Shown here piece after piece: positions 1 through 6,593 of a stretch of DNA of 6,593 bases (its first letter is position 1; every line of letters begins with the position of its first letter). The DNA comes from Eudoraea sp. (GTDB lineage: Bacteria > Bacteroidota > Bacteroidia > Flavobacteriales > Flavobacteriaceae): NCBI GenBank assembly GCA_013041785.1, contig JABDRK010000017.1, positions 1 to 6,593 of the forward strand, read 5' to 3'. The translations under genes were made by a program, and so were the position numbers. The notes beneath the pieces were generated by a model, which was not told where the DNA came from, did not search any database, and was given only the letters and a program-made list of their open reading frames with translations.

Positions 1-995
1 ATGCGGTTGTACACCCGGCCCTCAAAATCAAAAGGGTAATATATATAGTACCCCAGCTGGGTAATCACACTTATTTTATTTACAAAAAGTTCATGACCAA
101 AAAACAACCCGACCCGTTTATAATCGTCATCTTCGGATACCTCAAGTTCCGGAAAGGAAATGGCCTGAAACCGGATTAGTTCTTTCAGGAAATTCGAGAA
201 AAACACATCAACCCCCAGCTGGAGGGCACTTTTCCGGTTAAAGCGTTTATCCACATAGGCAGAAAAGATATAAAAGGGGTATTGGCCGGAGCCGATCTCA
301 TCACTTTCATTGATACCCGAACGAAAGGCCAGGTTGTAGCGTAACGGTCCCTGAAAATCCTTTTTATCTGCTTTTTCCCGGACCACAAAGGGCTGGTCTT
401 CCCCGATCCGATAGATTAGTCCCGCGTTAAAGGCAAAGGTATTGGTTGAAGTATTTGGGGCTCTGACATTTGCGTTGGAATAATGCACCAGGGAGAGGCC
501 GGCCCGGAACCCGAGATTCCGGTACAGGTTTTCCCTGTAATAATTAAGCATGAGATAGGTGGAGCTCATAAAATGTGATCCATAGGCATTCCCCCTAAAA
601 TTCTCATTTTTATCATAGGGATTGGTATTATAGGCAATACCCTGTCCAATCCGAAACTGCATTGCCCTTTTCAGAAAATAGAAATTATAGTGTCCGTAAA
701 TCCCAAAATTTTCTCCCAGGGTGGCCGTCTTCATATCCTGGTAGATAAAGGAAAATCCCGTATCCGGATATCCGTATTCCTGTTCCCATTCCCGGTTGCC
801 AAAGTTCTTTTTACTGAATCCTAAAATGAGTCCTGTGGGATGTTCCCGGATCAAATGGGAGATATCCGTATTGTGAAGTATGATAGCCCCATAAAACGGA
901 TTGGCATCTAGTGTATAAACCGGGGTCGGATTTTCTTTCTGGGAGAATGCCATCAGAGAAAAAAGCAGTAAACCGTACCTTAAAATCCTATCCAT
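1..995 (-). CDS. PagL-like acyloxyacyl hydrolase family outer-membrane beta-barrel protein (3' end cut by window edge)
   Basis: The reading frame is open from an ATG at 995 to the left edge, giving 331 complete codons with no stop; the C-terminus is outside the window. Residues 1-18 (MDRILRYGLLLFSLMAFS) look like a Sec signal peptide cleaved before QKEN. The rest alternates aromatic and polar residues as outer-membrane beta-strands do (for example GIYGHYNFYFL and QLGYYIYYPF). Residues 170-175, VHYSNA, match the His-x-Ser-Asn motif of PagL lipid A 3-O-deacylases, so H171 and S173 would be the catalytic pair. From memory, the third PagL residue, a Glu 14 positions after the His, is Asn185 here, which I recall as common in Bacteroidota homologues. 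Known PagL removes the 3-O-linked acyl chain of lipid A; activity and substrate of this protein are inferred. The start lies 65 nt after metF with no Shine-Dalgarno sequence, and I see no other in-frame ATG upstream. Probably only the last few strands are missing. Confidence 0.8.
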   Translation of the reverse strand, partial: MDRILRYGLLLFSLMAFSQKENPTPVYTLDANPFYGAIILHNTDISHLIREHPTGLILGFSKKNFGNREWEQEYGYPDTGFSFIYQDMKTATLGENFGIYGHYNFYFLKRAMQFRIGQGIAYNTNPYDKNENFRGNAYGSHFMSSTYLMLNYYRENLYRNLGFRAGLSLVHYSNANVRAPNTSTNTFAFNAGLIYRIGEDQPFVVREKADKKDFQGPLRYNLAFRSGINESDEIGSGQYPFYIFSAYVDKRFNRKSALQLGVDVFFSNFLKELIRFQAISFPELEVSEDDDYKRVGLFFGHELFVNKISVITQLGYYIYYPFDFEGRVYNR

Positions 996-1060
996 TGCCG
1001 GTAAAAGTAGAAAAAAGCATTGGCTTAGTATACTTGTGCGCTTCTCTGAGAAATTTCTTC

Positions 1061-2014
1061 CTAAAATATGGCCTCAGCAATAGCCTTGATATTTGAGGAT
1101 TTTCCCATGGAATAGTAATGTAATACAGGTACCCCGGCAGCCTTAAGTTCTTTTGACTGCGCAATAGCCCAATCAACACCCACCTGTCTGACCTCCTTAT
1201 TATTTTTACAGGCCTCTACGGCATCGACAAGGTCCTGGGGCAAATCAATACGAAAAACCTGAGGCAATAGCTGCAGGTGTTTCTTAATGGCTATGGGTTT
1301 GATCCCGGGAATAATAGGAACGTCAATACCCATATCCCTTGCAGCCTTTACAAAATCAAAATATTTCTTGTTGTCAAAAAACATCTGGGTAACCACATAT
1401 TTGGCGCCGAGATCCACCTTGTATTTGAGCCATTTAAGGTCGGACATTAAGGAAGGGGCTTCCATATGCTTTTCGGGGTATCCGGCCACCCCAATACAAA
1501 AATCAGCACAATCTTCAGTTTCAATAACCTCATGCAGGTAAATCCCGTGATTCAGGTTGTCTATCTGCTTAACCAGATCCGAGGCATACTCATGCCCTCC
1601 TTCAGAGGGTTCAAAATATTTTTCATCCTTCATGGCATCCCCGCGAAGCGCCATAATATTATCAATCCCCAGGTAGTGACAATCGATAAGCAGGTACTCT
1701 GTCTCCTCTTTGCTGAACCCCCCACAAAGCACATGGGGAATAGTATCCACATTATACTTATGTTTTATTGAGGCACAAATACCCACGGTTCCGGGCCGCA
1801 TCCGGGTCAACTTTTTATCAAGCAGACCATTGCGATCAATATAGACGTATTCTTCCCTTGAGGTAGTAACGTCAATAAATGGAGGATTGAATTCCATCAA
1901 AGGATCGATATTATCATAGAGCTCCCTGATATTATGTCCCTTTACCGGGGGAATGATCTCAAAGGAAAATAAGGTTTTGCCTTTTGCAGCTTTGATATGA
2001 TCTGTAACCTTCAT
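1061..2014 (-). CDS. metF: 5,10-methylenetetrahydrofolate reductase (MetF)
   Basis: This cytoplasmic FAD enzyme reduces 5,10-methylene-THF to 5-methyl-THF, the methyl donor for MetH. The protein has 317 residues, slightly longer than the roughly 296 of E. coli MetF, and forms a single TIM-barrel domain. Family signatures are present in order: FSFEIIPP at 16-23, with E19 matching the catalytic Glu28 of E. coli; a PHVLCGG segment at 93-99 in place of the usual PHxTC; ALRGD at 122-126, with D126 matching the flavin-tuning Asp120; GVAGYPEKHMEAPS at 175-188; and TQMFFD at 209-214, matching the folate-binding TQFFFD region. The ATG lies 24 nt after the metH stop, which indicates co-transcription and shared SAM control from the upstream leader. 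There is no Shine-Dalgarno sequence, as usual in Bacteroidota. The frame is intact and ends AIAEAIF followed by TAG. The identification is secure. Confidence 0.97.
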   Translation of the reverse strand: MKVTDHIKAAKGKTLFSFEIIPPVKGHNIRELYDNIDPLMEFNPPFIDVTTSREEYVYIDRNGLLDKKLTRMRPGTVGICASIKHKYNVDTIPHVLCGGFSKEETEYLLIDCHYLGIDNIMALRGDAMKDEKYFEPSEGGHEYASDLVKQIDNLNHGIYLHEVIETEDCADFCIGVAGYPEKHMEAPSLMSDLKWLKYKVDLGAKYVVTQMFFDNKKYFDFVKAARDMGIDVPIIPGIKPIAIKKHLQLLPQVFRIDLPQDLVDAVEACKNNKEVRQVGVDWAIAQSKELKAAGVPVLHYYSMGKSSNIKAIAEAIF

Positions 2015-2038
2015 ACAAACAAAATAATACTTTTCATT

Positions 2039-4762
2039 TTATTCCTGTTCAGCAAGGTTTGGAGCCAGCCATTTCCGGGCCTCGGCTTTACTTATCCCCT
2101 TGCGCCTGGCATAATCAGCCAATTGGTCTTCCTTAATCTTGCCCAAACCAAAATACCGGGCCTCAGCATGTGCAAAGTAATACCCACTTACGCTGGCGGC
2201 AGGCCACATGGCCAGGTTTTCTGTCAGGGTAACCCCAATCTGTTCTTCTACGTCCAGCAAGTCCCATATGGTTTGTTTTTCGAGATGATCCGGACATGCC
2301 GGGTAGCCCGGTGCAGGACGGATCCCGGTATAAGCTTCCTTTATCAATTCATCCGAATTCATGGACTCTTCCGGAGCGTAACCCCAATACTTAATTCGGA
2401 TCTGTTCATGAAGGTACTCTGCGAAAGCCTCTGCCAGCCGGTCAGCCAGCGCTTTTAGCAATATCGCATTGTAATCATCGTGGGCTGCTTCAAAAGCCTT
2501 GACTTTTTCCGCTGAGCCAAATCCGGCTGTAACGCAAAAACACCCGATATAGTCCTGAATTCCGGTTTCTTTTGGGGCTAAGAAATCAGCCAGAGCTAAA
2601 TTTGGAACACCCTGTTTTTTGGCCAACTGCTGTCGCAAAGTATGGAATACCACTGGACTTTCAGTATCGGGTTCCCCAGGCGATTTTAACTGAATTACTT
2701 CCATATCATCATCATCAACGGTATTGGCCGGAAACAATCCAAAAACAGCTCTCCCTTCCAGCCATTTTTCCTGATAAATTGATTTGAGCATAGTAAGGGC
2801 ATCCTGATATAATTCTGTCGCCTGTTCCCCCACAACAGGATCCGTGAGAATTGCTGGAAACTTGCCATGCAAATCCCAGCTTCTAAAAAAGGGAGTCCAG
2901 TCGATATAGGCATCCAGGATACTCAGATCCATATCTTTCCATACCTGTATGCCTAAGTTATTGGGTTTACTTATCATTTCCGGAGTCCAGTCAATCTTCA
3001 ACTTATTGACCCGTGCTTCGTTTAGGGTAAGATAGGATTTGGTCCTGCTCCTGTCCAGAAATTTTACCCGAAAATCCCCGTATTCCTTTTTCAGTTTGTC
3101 TTTGTAGGCTGCTGCGGTTTCTGTCCGCAGCAGATCAGCTGCAACTGTAACCGCCCTTGATGCATCATTAACATGAACAACAGTACCCTGGTAGTGCGGG
3201 GCTATTTTAACTGCAGTATGGGCCTTGCTGGTAGTGGCTCCCCCTATTAACAGGGGAACGGAAAATTCCTGCCTTTCCATTTCCTTAGCCAGAAAAACCA
3301 TTTCATCCAGGGATGGGGTAATCAGGCCACTCAGGCCGATCAGGTCTACCTGTTCTTCACGTGCTTTTTGCAGGATTTTTTCCGGGGGGACCATAACCCC
3401 GAGGTCTACAATTTCATAGTTGTTACAGGCAAGTACCACACTTACGATGTTCTTACCAATATCGTGTACATCCCCTTTTACTGTGGCCAAGAGGATCTTT
3501 CCAGCAGATTTTGTACGTTCATCCTTGTCCGCTTCGATATAGGGGAGCAGATAGGCTACCGCTTTCTTCATAACCCGCGCCGATTTAACCACCTGGGGTA
3601 AAAACATTTTTCCACTCCCAAAAAGATCACCAACCACGTTCATGCCTTTCATCAAATGCCCTTCAATGACCTGAATGGGTTTGTCAACATTTTGCCTGGC
3701 CTCTTCAACATCAGTTTCGATAAACTGATCGATCCCTTTGACCAGGGCACGCGTGATCCGCTCCTGTAAAGGACTTTCCCTCCAGCTCAAATCCGTTTTC
3801 CTTTCCCTGGCTTTTCCGGAAACCGTTTCTGCAAAGGCAAGCAGGCGTTCTGTAGCGTCTGGACGGCGATTTAATATAACATCCTCAACATGTTCCAAAA
3901 GGTCTTTCGGGATATCATCATAGACTTCCAAAAGCGCAGGGTTTACGATTCCTATATTCATACCAGCCCTGATTGCATGGTAGAGGAAAACAGAATGCAT
4001 TGCCTCCCGCACAACGGTATTACCCCGAAAGCTGAAAGAGACATTGCTCACTCCCCCGCTAACGCTGCAATAGGGCAGGTTTTGTCGTACCCAGGAGGTA
4101 GCTTCAATAAAATCAAGGGCATTTCGTTTATGTTCTTCCATACCCGTGGCCACCGGGAAGATATTGAGGTCAAAAATGATATCCTCGGGCGGAAATTTTA
4201 TTTCATTTACCAAAATATCGTATGAGCGTTTGGCGATTTCGATACGCCTGTCATAATTGTCTGCCTGGCCTACATCATCAAAAGCCATCACAATAACAGC
4301 CGCTCCATACCGACGAATAAGCCGGGCTTGTCTGATGAACTCCTCTTCCCCTTCCTTCAAACTGATGGAATTGACCACACATTTACCCTGTACCACTTGT
4401 AGCCCTGCCTCAATAATTTCCCACTTGGAACTATCGATCATAATGGGCACACGGGCAATATCAGGTTCGGCAATAACCAGGTTCAGGAACCGGACCATAG
4501 CTTCTTTGCCATCAATAAGGCCGTCGTCCATATTGACATCGATTACCTGTGCTCCTCCCTCAACCTGATGACGGGCAATTTCCAGGGCCTCCGTAAAATT
4601 TCCCTCTTTTATAAGCCGCAGGAATTTACGTGATCCCGATACATTGGTCCGTTCTCCAACATTGATGAAATTCGACTCCGGGGTAACCACCAGGGGTTCC
4701 AGGCCGCTGAGTCGCAGATAGCGTTTGAAGTTTTTGATGGTTTGTGGTTGGTTATGGGCCAT
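2039..4762 (-). CDS. metH: Cobalamin-dependent methionine synthase, folate/B12/reactivation subunit (split MetH, C-terminal part)
   Basis: A 907-residue protein covering everything in E. coli MetH except the homocysteine module. The pterin-binding domain (about 22-290) begins with [14 protein letters not shown] at 31-44 and contains DVNMDDG and MIDSSKWE. The cobalamin cap helices (about 325-410) include [20 protein letters not shown]. The Rossmann B12 domain (about 420-550) carries GDVHDIGKN, with H433 as the lower axial ligand of cobalt (E. coli His759), and [13 protein letters not shown]. The reactivation domain (about 570-900) has [16 protein letters not shown] (D621, E. coli Asp946) and [12 protein letters not shown] (R815 and Y820, E. 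coli Arg1134 and Tyr1139), which bind SAM for reductive methylation of inactive cob(II)alamin. It should take methyl groups from 5-methyl-THF and deliver them to homocysteine held by the partner protein encoded 31 nt upstream. The start at [10 protein letters not shown] leaves a short linker-like N-terminus before the conserved LSGLEPL segment. No key residue appears lost. Confidence 0.96.
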   Translation of the reverse strand: MAHNQPQTIKNFKRYLRLSGLEPLVVTPESNFINVGERTNVSGSRKFLRLIKEGNFTEALEIARHQVEGGAQVIDVNMDDGLIDGKEAMVRFLNLVIAEPDIARVPIMIDSSKWEIIEAGLQVVQGKCVVNSISLKEGEEEFIRQARLIRRYGAAVIVMAFDDVGQADNYDRRIEIAKRSYDILVNEIKFPPEDIIFDLNIFPVATGMEEHKRNALDFIEATSWVRQNLPYCSVSGGVSNVSFSFRGNTVVREAMHSVFLYHAIRAGMNIGIVNPALLEVYDDIPKDLLEHVEDVILNRRPDATERLLAFAETVSGKARERKTDLSWRESPLQERITRALVKGIDQFIETDVEEARQNVDKPIQVIEGHLMKGMNVVGDLFGSGKMFLPQVVKSARVMKKAVAYLLPYIEADKDERTKSAGKILLATVKGDVHDIGKNIVSVVLACNNYEIVDLGVMVPPEKILQKAREEQVDLIGLSGLITPSLDEMVFLAKEMERQEFSVPLLIGGATTSKAHTAVKIAPHYQGTVVHVNDASRAVTVAADLLRTETAAAYKDKLKKEYGDFRVKFLDRSRTKSYLTLNEARVNKLKIDWTPEMISKPNNLGIQVWKDMDLSILDAYIDWTPFFRSWDLHGKFPAILTDPVVGEQATELYQDALTMLKSIYQEKWLEGRAVFGLFPANTVDDDDMEVIQLKSPGEPDTESPVVFHTLRQQLAKKQGVPNLALADFLAPKETGIQDYIGCFCVTAGFGSAEKVKAFEAAHDDYNAILLKALADRLAEAFAEYLHEQIRIKYWGYAPEESMNSDELIKEAYTGIRPAPGYPACPDHLEKQTIWDLLDVEEQIGVTLTENLAMWPAASVSGYYFAHAEARYFGLGKIKEDQLADYARRKGISKAEARKWLAPNLAEQE

Positions 4763-4793
4763 TATCGATTCTTAAAATATTTGATAAAGTCGT

Positions 4794-5807
4794 TCAACGA
4801 TTCACGTACAACGATCGCGGCTTATAATCCTTGACCAATTCAACAATAGCACGAATGTGCTCCGGAGTGCTCCCACAGCAACCTCCCACAATATTCACCA
4901 GGCCCTTTTCCAGGTATTCCTTAATCTGTTCTGCCATTTCTTCAGGAGTTTGATCATAGCCTCCAAAGGCATTGGGTAACCCGGCATTAGGATGTGCAGA
5001 AACCGCATGAAGCGATTTGTTTGCCAGGACGTGAAGATAAGGGGTTAACTGACTCGCACCCAGTGCACAATTAAACCCTACAGACAATAAGGGTAAATGC
5101 GATATGGAAATCAGGAAGGCCTCTGCTGTCTGCCCGGATAAGGTTCTTCCAGAAGCATCTGTAATGGTGCCACTTACCATTACGGGAATATCCAGTGCTA
5201 ACTTCTCTTTAACTTCAGCTATGGCAAAAAGGGCTGCTTTTGCATTCAAGGTATCAAAAACCGTTTCCACCAGTAAAAGATCCACCCCGCCCTCGATAAG
5301 TGCTTCCACCTGTTCGCGATACGCTATTCTCAATTCCTCAAAAGAGATGGCCCGGAATCCAGGGTCATTTACATCCGGGGACATGCTCGCCGTTTTATTT
5401 GTAGGTCCGATACTCCCCGCCACAAATCTCGGTTTTTCGGGATTCTGAGAAGAAAATTCCATGGCAACCCGTTTGGCAATTTTTGCCGATTCACGATTCA
5501 TTTCCGTAACCAAATCCTCCATTCCGTAATCGGCCATGGCAATGGATGTAGCGGAAAAGGTATTGGTTTCAATAATATCAGCACCTGCCTCCAGGTATTG
5601 GCGGTGTATTGCTGCAATGGCATCAGGTTGTGTGAGGCTTAACAGGTCGTTATTCCCCTGCAGGGCAAGTTCCCAATCCTTAAATCGTGATCCCCTGTAG
5701 TCCTGCTCCGTAAACTGATACTGCTGCAGCATGGTGCCCATAGCCCCATCCAATACCAATATCCGTTCTTCCAGAATGTCCTGAATACTCTGCATTTGTA
5801 AGCCCAT
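4794..5807 (-). CDS. Homocysteine S-methyltransferase module of methionine synthase (split MetH, N-terminal part)
   Basis: A 337-residue TIM-barrel protein matching residues 1 to about 330 of E. coli MetH. It should bind homocysteine through a zinc thiolate site and accept the methyl group from methylcobalamin on the partner protein. Signatures are [12 protein letters not shown] at 17-28, ETNTFSAT at 80-87, GSIGPT at 131-136, [12 protein letters not shown] at 181-192, VGFNCALG at 243-250 and [12 protein letters not shown] at 307-318. The three zinc ligands C247, C310 and C311 are all present. The protein stops just after this domain (TGA at 4796-4794), so it lacks folate, B12 and reactivation modules. 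A free-standing methyltransferase of the MmuM/BhmT type is an alternative by domain alone, but the close MetH match and the adjacent complementary MetH part argue for a split enzyme. The ATG at 5807 is used here; the in-frame ATG at 5795 (MQSIQD) is equally possible. Neither has a Shine-Dalgarno sequence. A SAM-I riboswitch lies directly upstream. Confidence 0.95.
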   Translation of the reverse strand: MGLQMQSIQDILEERILVLDGAMGTMLQQYQFTEQDYRGSRFKDWELALQGNNDLLSLTQPDAIAAIHRQYLEAGADIIETNTFSATSIAMADYGMEDLVTEMNRESAKIAKRVAMEFSSQNPEKPRFVAGSIGPTNKTASMSPDVNDPGFRAISFEELRIAYREQVEALIEGGVDLLLVETVFDTLNAKAALFAIAEVKEKLALDIPVMVSGTITDASGRTLSGQTAEAFLISISHLPLLSVGFNCALGASQLTPYLHVLANKSLHAVSAHPNAGLPNAFGGYDQTPEEMAEQIKEYLEKGLVNIVGGCCGSTPEHIRAIVELVKDYKPRSLYVNR

Positions 5808-5820
5808 ATTTTGCTGAAAT

Positions 5821-5855
5821 CAAGAAATAAAAGGAAAGCCCAGAGGAATTTTCCT
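5821..5855 (-). terminator. Probable SAM-controlled terminator hairpin (riboswitch expression platform)
   Basis: Just after the aptamer, AGGAAA (5855-5850) can pair with TTTCCT (5837-5832). An inner TCC/GGG stem sits around a three-base loop, and the U-rich tail TTTATTTCTT follows. The 5' arm shares a few bases with the end of P1. A competing helix is possible between GGAAT in the 3' arm of P4 (5867-5863) and ATTCC (5849-5845), which would break this hairpin. That arrangement fits terminator/antiterminator switching. The stem is short and the tail imperfect, so control at the level of translation or RNA stability is not excluded. Confidence 0.45.
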
Positions 5856-5956
5856 GTTATCTATTCCGGTCAGGATAGAATGTAGCACCTTCTTTGCCAC
5901 GAAAGGGTTGCTAAGGTTTCAACGGGTCTATTCCCTCCACCTTTCTTGATAACAAG
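5853..5956 (-). promoter_or_regulatory. SAM-I (S-box) riboswitch aptamer upstream of the methionine operon
   Basis: On the minus strand this 104-nt stretch carries the S-box core in order. P1 is CTTGTTATC (5956-5948) pairing with GATAACAGG (5861-5853), nine pairs including one G-U. It is followed by the AAGAAA kink-turn side and GGTGGAGGGA (5941-5932). GGG then pairs with CCC and GG with CC around GTTGAAA in P2 (CCGTTGAAACC at 5925-5915). Next come AGCAACC, a CTTT/AAAG P3 stem, and AAGGTGCTA (5891-5883). P4 is TCTAT..CC pairing with GG..ATAGA, with one bulged A. These positions match the RF00162 consensus closely. SAM binding is expected to stabilise P1 and lower expression of the two metH genes and metF. 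The aptamer ends 45 nt before the first start codon. Confidence 0.95.
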
Positions 5957-5984
5957 TTTATAATTAATAAAGAACTGCTACAAA
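5956..5984 (-). promoter_or_regulatory. Weak candidate promoter for the metH-metF operon
   Basis: On the minus strand a TTTG (5984-5981) is followed after 18 nt by TATAAAC (5962-5956). This loosely resembles the Bacteroidota sigma-A pattern of a TTTG-like -33 element and a TAnnTTTG -7 element, but the downstream box does not match well. The transcript would begin at or inside the first bases of P1, which is tight. A start further upstream in 5985-6041 is also possible; TAGGTTTT at about 5993-5986 is another partial match. The placement is a guess within an AT-rich stretch. Confidence 0.2.
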
Positions 5985-6041
5985 GAAAACCTACAAGTAG
6001 TGGATAACCAAGTAATTCACTGTCTTTTTAGCATACCAGGG

Positions 6042-6593
6042 TTAATTGATAAAACCAACCCCTGCGGTGGTATTGGTCTGTGGATCAATCAGGATGAAAG
6101 CTCCGTTCGTTTTGTTATCCCGATACGCATCAAAATAAATGGGCTTGCTCAATTTTAAGGAAGTTTCTCCGATCTCATTCAGCACCATACTATTAGCCGG
6201 TTCGTTACCGGAATAGTCCGTAGCAATGGTATGTCGAATAGCGTCAATTTTGGACAAAACCCGGTTGGTATTGTGCTGCAGTATATACTTGGAACCGGGA
6301 AGCAGTGGTTTTGTATCCATCCAGCATACTGTTGCCTCTATTTCTCTTTCCACCTGGGGCAATTGCCCTGTTTTGACCAACATATCCCCACGGGTAATAT
6401 TGATTTCGTCTTCCAGGGTAAAGGTTACTGAATTCCCCACCTCAGCCTTGGTATAGGCCTTGTCGAAAAAATGGATTCCCTTAATTTTAGACTGGTTACC
6501 TGACGGCAAGACCGTCACCTTATCTCCCACCTTAAAAGAACCCCCGTATACCTTACCAGCAAATCCCCTGAAATCGTGAAACTCCTCGGTCTT
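6042..6593 (-). CDS. cysN: Sulfate adenylyltransferase subunit 1, C-terminal part (CysN; 5' end outside window)
   Basis: The frame is open from the right edge to a TAA at 6044-6042, giving the last 183 residues. Visible are FRGFAGKVYGGSFKVGDKV, then VLPSG, DEINITRGDML, a WMDTKPLLPGSKY segment, an IDAIRHTI segment, and a terminal FILIDPQTNTTAGVGFIN. These match the two beta-barrel domains (II and III) of E. coli CysN, including RGDLL, VWMAEQPLSPG and FIDRLSNVTVGAGM. CysN is the GTPase subunit that with CysD activates sulfate to adenosine 5'-phosphosulfate in the cytoplasm. Its GTP-binding domain must lie to the right. The protein ends right after domain III, so there is no C-terminal CysC (APS kinase) fusion. 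The gap to the riboswitch is 85 nt with no convincing terminator, so cysN transcripts might read into the methionine leader. Confidence 0.93.
   Translation of the reverse strand, partial: KTEEFHDFRGFAGKVYGGSFKVGDKVTVLPSGNQSKIKGIHFFDKAYTKAEVGNSVTFTLEDEINITRGDMLVKTGQLPQVEREIEATVCWMDTKPLLPGSKYILQHNTNRVLSKIDAIRHTIATDYSGNEPANSMVLNEIGETSLKLSKPIYFDAYRDNKTNGAFILIDPQTNTTAGVGFIN

Noticed and set aside
1041..1060. Short inverted repeats (TTCTCTGAGAA and AGAAATTTCT) just after the metF stop as a terminator
   Set aside because: The repeats are AT-rich and overlap each other, and neither is followed by a U-tract on the minus strand, so they are not convincing as an intrinsic terminator.
988..1179. Minus-strand frame of 63 codons overlapping the end of metF and the start of the hydrolase gene
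   Set aside because: It mostly overlaps metF in another frame and stops at the hydrolase start; the composition is basic and unstructured, with no sign of selection.
1466..1771. Plus-strand open frame of 101 codons
   Set aside because: Lies wholly antisense to the secure metF frame, has no recognisable domain, and is a shadow of metF codon use.
1997..2458. Plus-strand open frame of 153 codons
   Set aside because: Antisense to the conserved MetH reactivation domain; the hydrophobic N-terminus is incidental and nothing in it resembles a known protein.
3890..4225. Plus-strand open frame of 111 codons
   Set aside because: Antisense to the pterin-binding domain of MetH, with no family motif.
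4763..4793. metH as a single gene broken by frameshift (pseudogene)
   Set aside because: Both parts are full-length modules with all ligands conserved, each has its own start, and rejoining would need removal of a stop plus a frame change.
5808..5852. Cobalamin riboswitch controlling the B12-dependent enzyme
   Set aside because: No B12-box (GCCACTG-like) sequence or suitable length; the leader is explained by the S-box aptamer and its downstream hairpin.

Overview
The window looks like chromosomal DNA from a marine-type Bacteroidota, most likely Flavobacteriia. All genes lie on the minus strand and none has a clear Shine-Dalgarno sequence. Methionine synthase is encoded as two separate proteins, and the outer-membrane protein at the left end is of a type familiar from flavobacteria. 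The taxon is inferred from these features, not from a database match.

Layout, read in the direction of transcription (right to left). (1) 6593-6042 is the 3' part of cysN, the GTPase subunit of ATP sulfurylase. Its N-terminal GTPase domain lies outside the window. (2) 6041-5808 is a noncoding leader holding a well-conserved SAM-I (S-box) riboswitch (5956-5853). It is followed by a hairpin with a U-rich tail that resembles its expression platform. (3) 5807-4794 encodes the homocysteine-binding, zinc-dependent module of cobalamin-dependent methionine synthase. (4) 4762-2039 encodes the rest of MetH: methyltetrahydrofolate-binding, cobalamin-binding and reactivation modules. (5) 2014-1061 is metF, 5,10-methylenetetrahydrofolate reductase. 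(6) 995 to the left edge is a 3'-truncated gene for a PagL/acyloxyacyl-hydrolase-like outer-membrane beta-barrel protein.

The central genes form a compact methionine operon. MetF makes 5-methyl-THF, and the two MetH proteins together transfer its methyl group through cobalamin to homocysteine. SAM made from the product would feed back on the riboswitch. cysN belongs to sulfate assimilation, which supplies the sulfur. The acyloxyacyl-hydrolase-like gene follows metF by only 65 nt with no evident terminator, so it may be read through from the operon although its function is unrelated.

The region is mostly conventional. The points most worth a second look are the domain-boundary split of MetH, the riboswitch with its apparent antiterminator/terminator alternative, and the active-site variation in the PagL-like protein. 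I found no wholly undescribed system, mobile element, CRISPR array or RNA gene other than the riboswitch.
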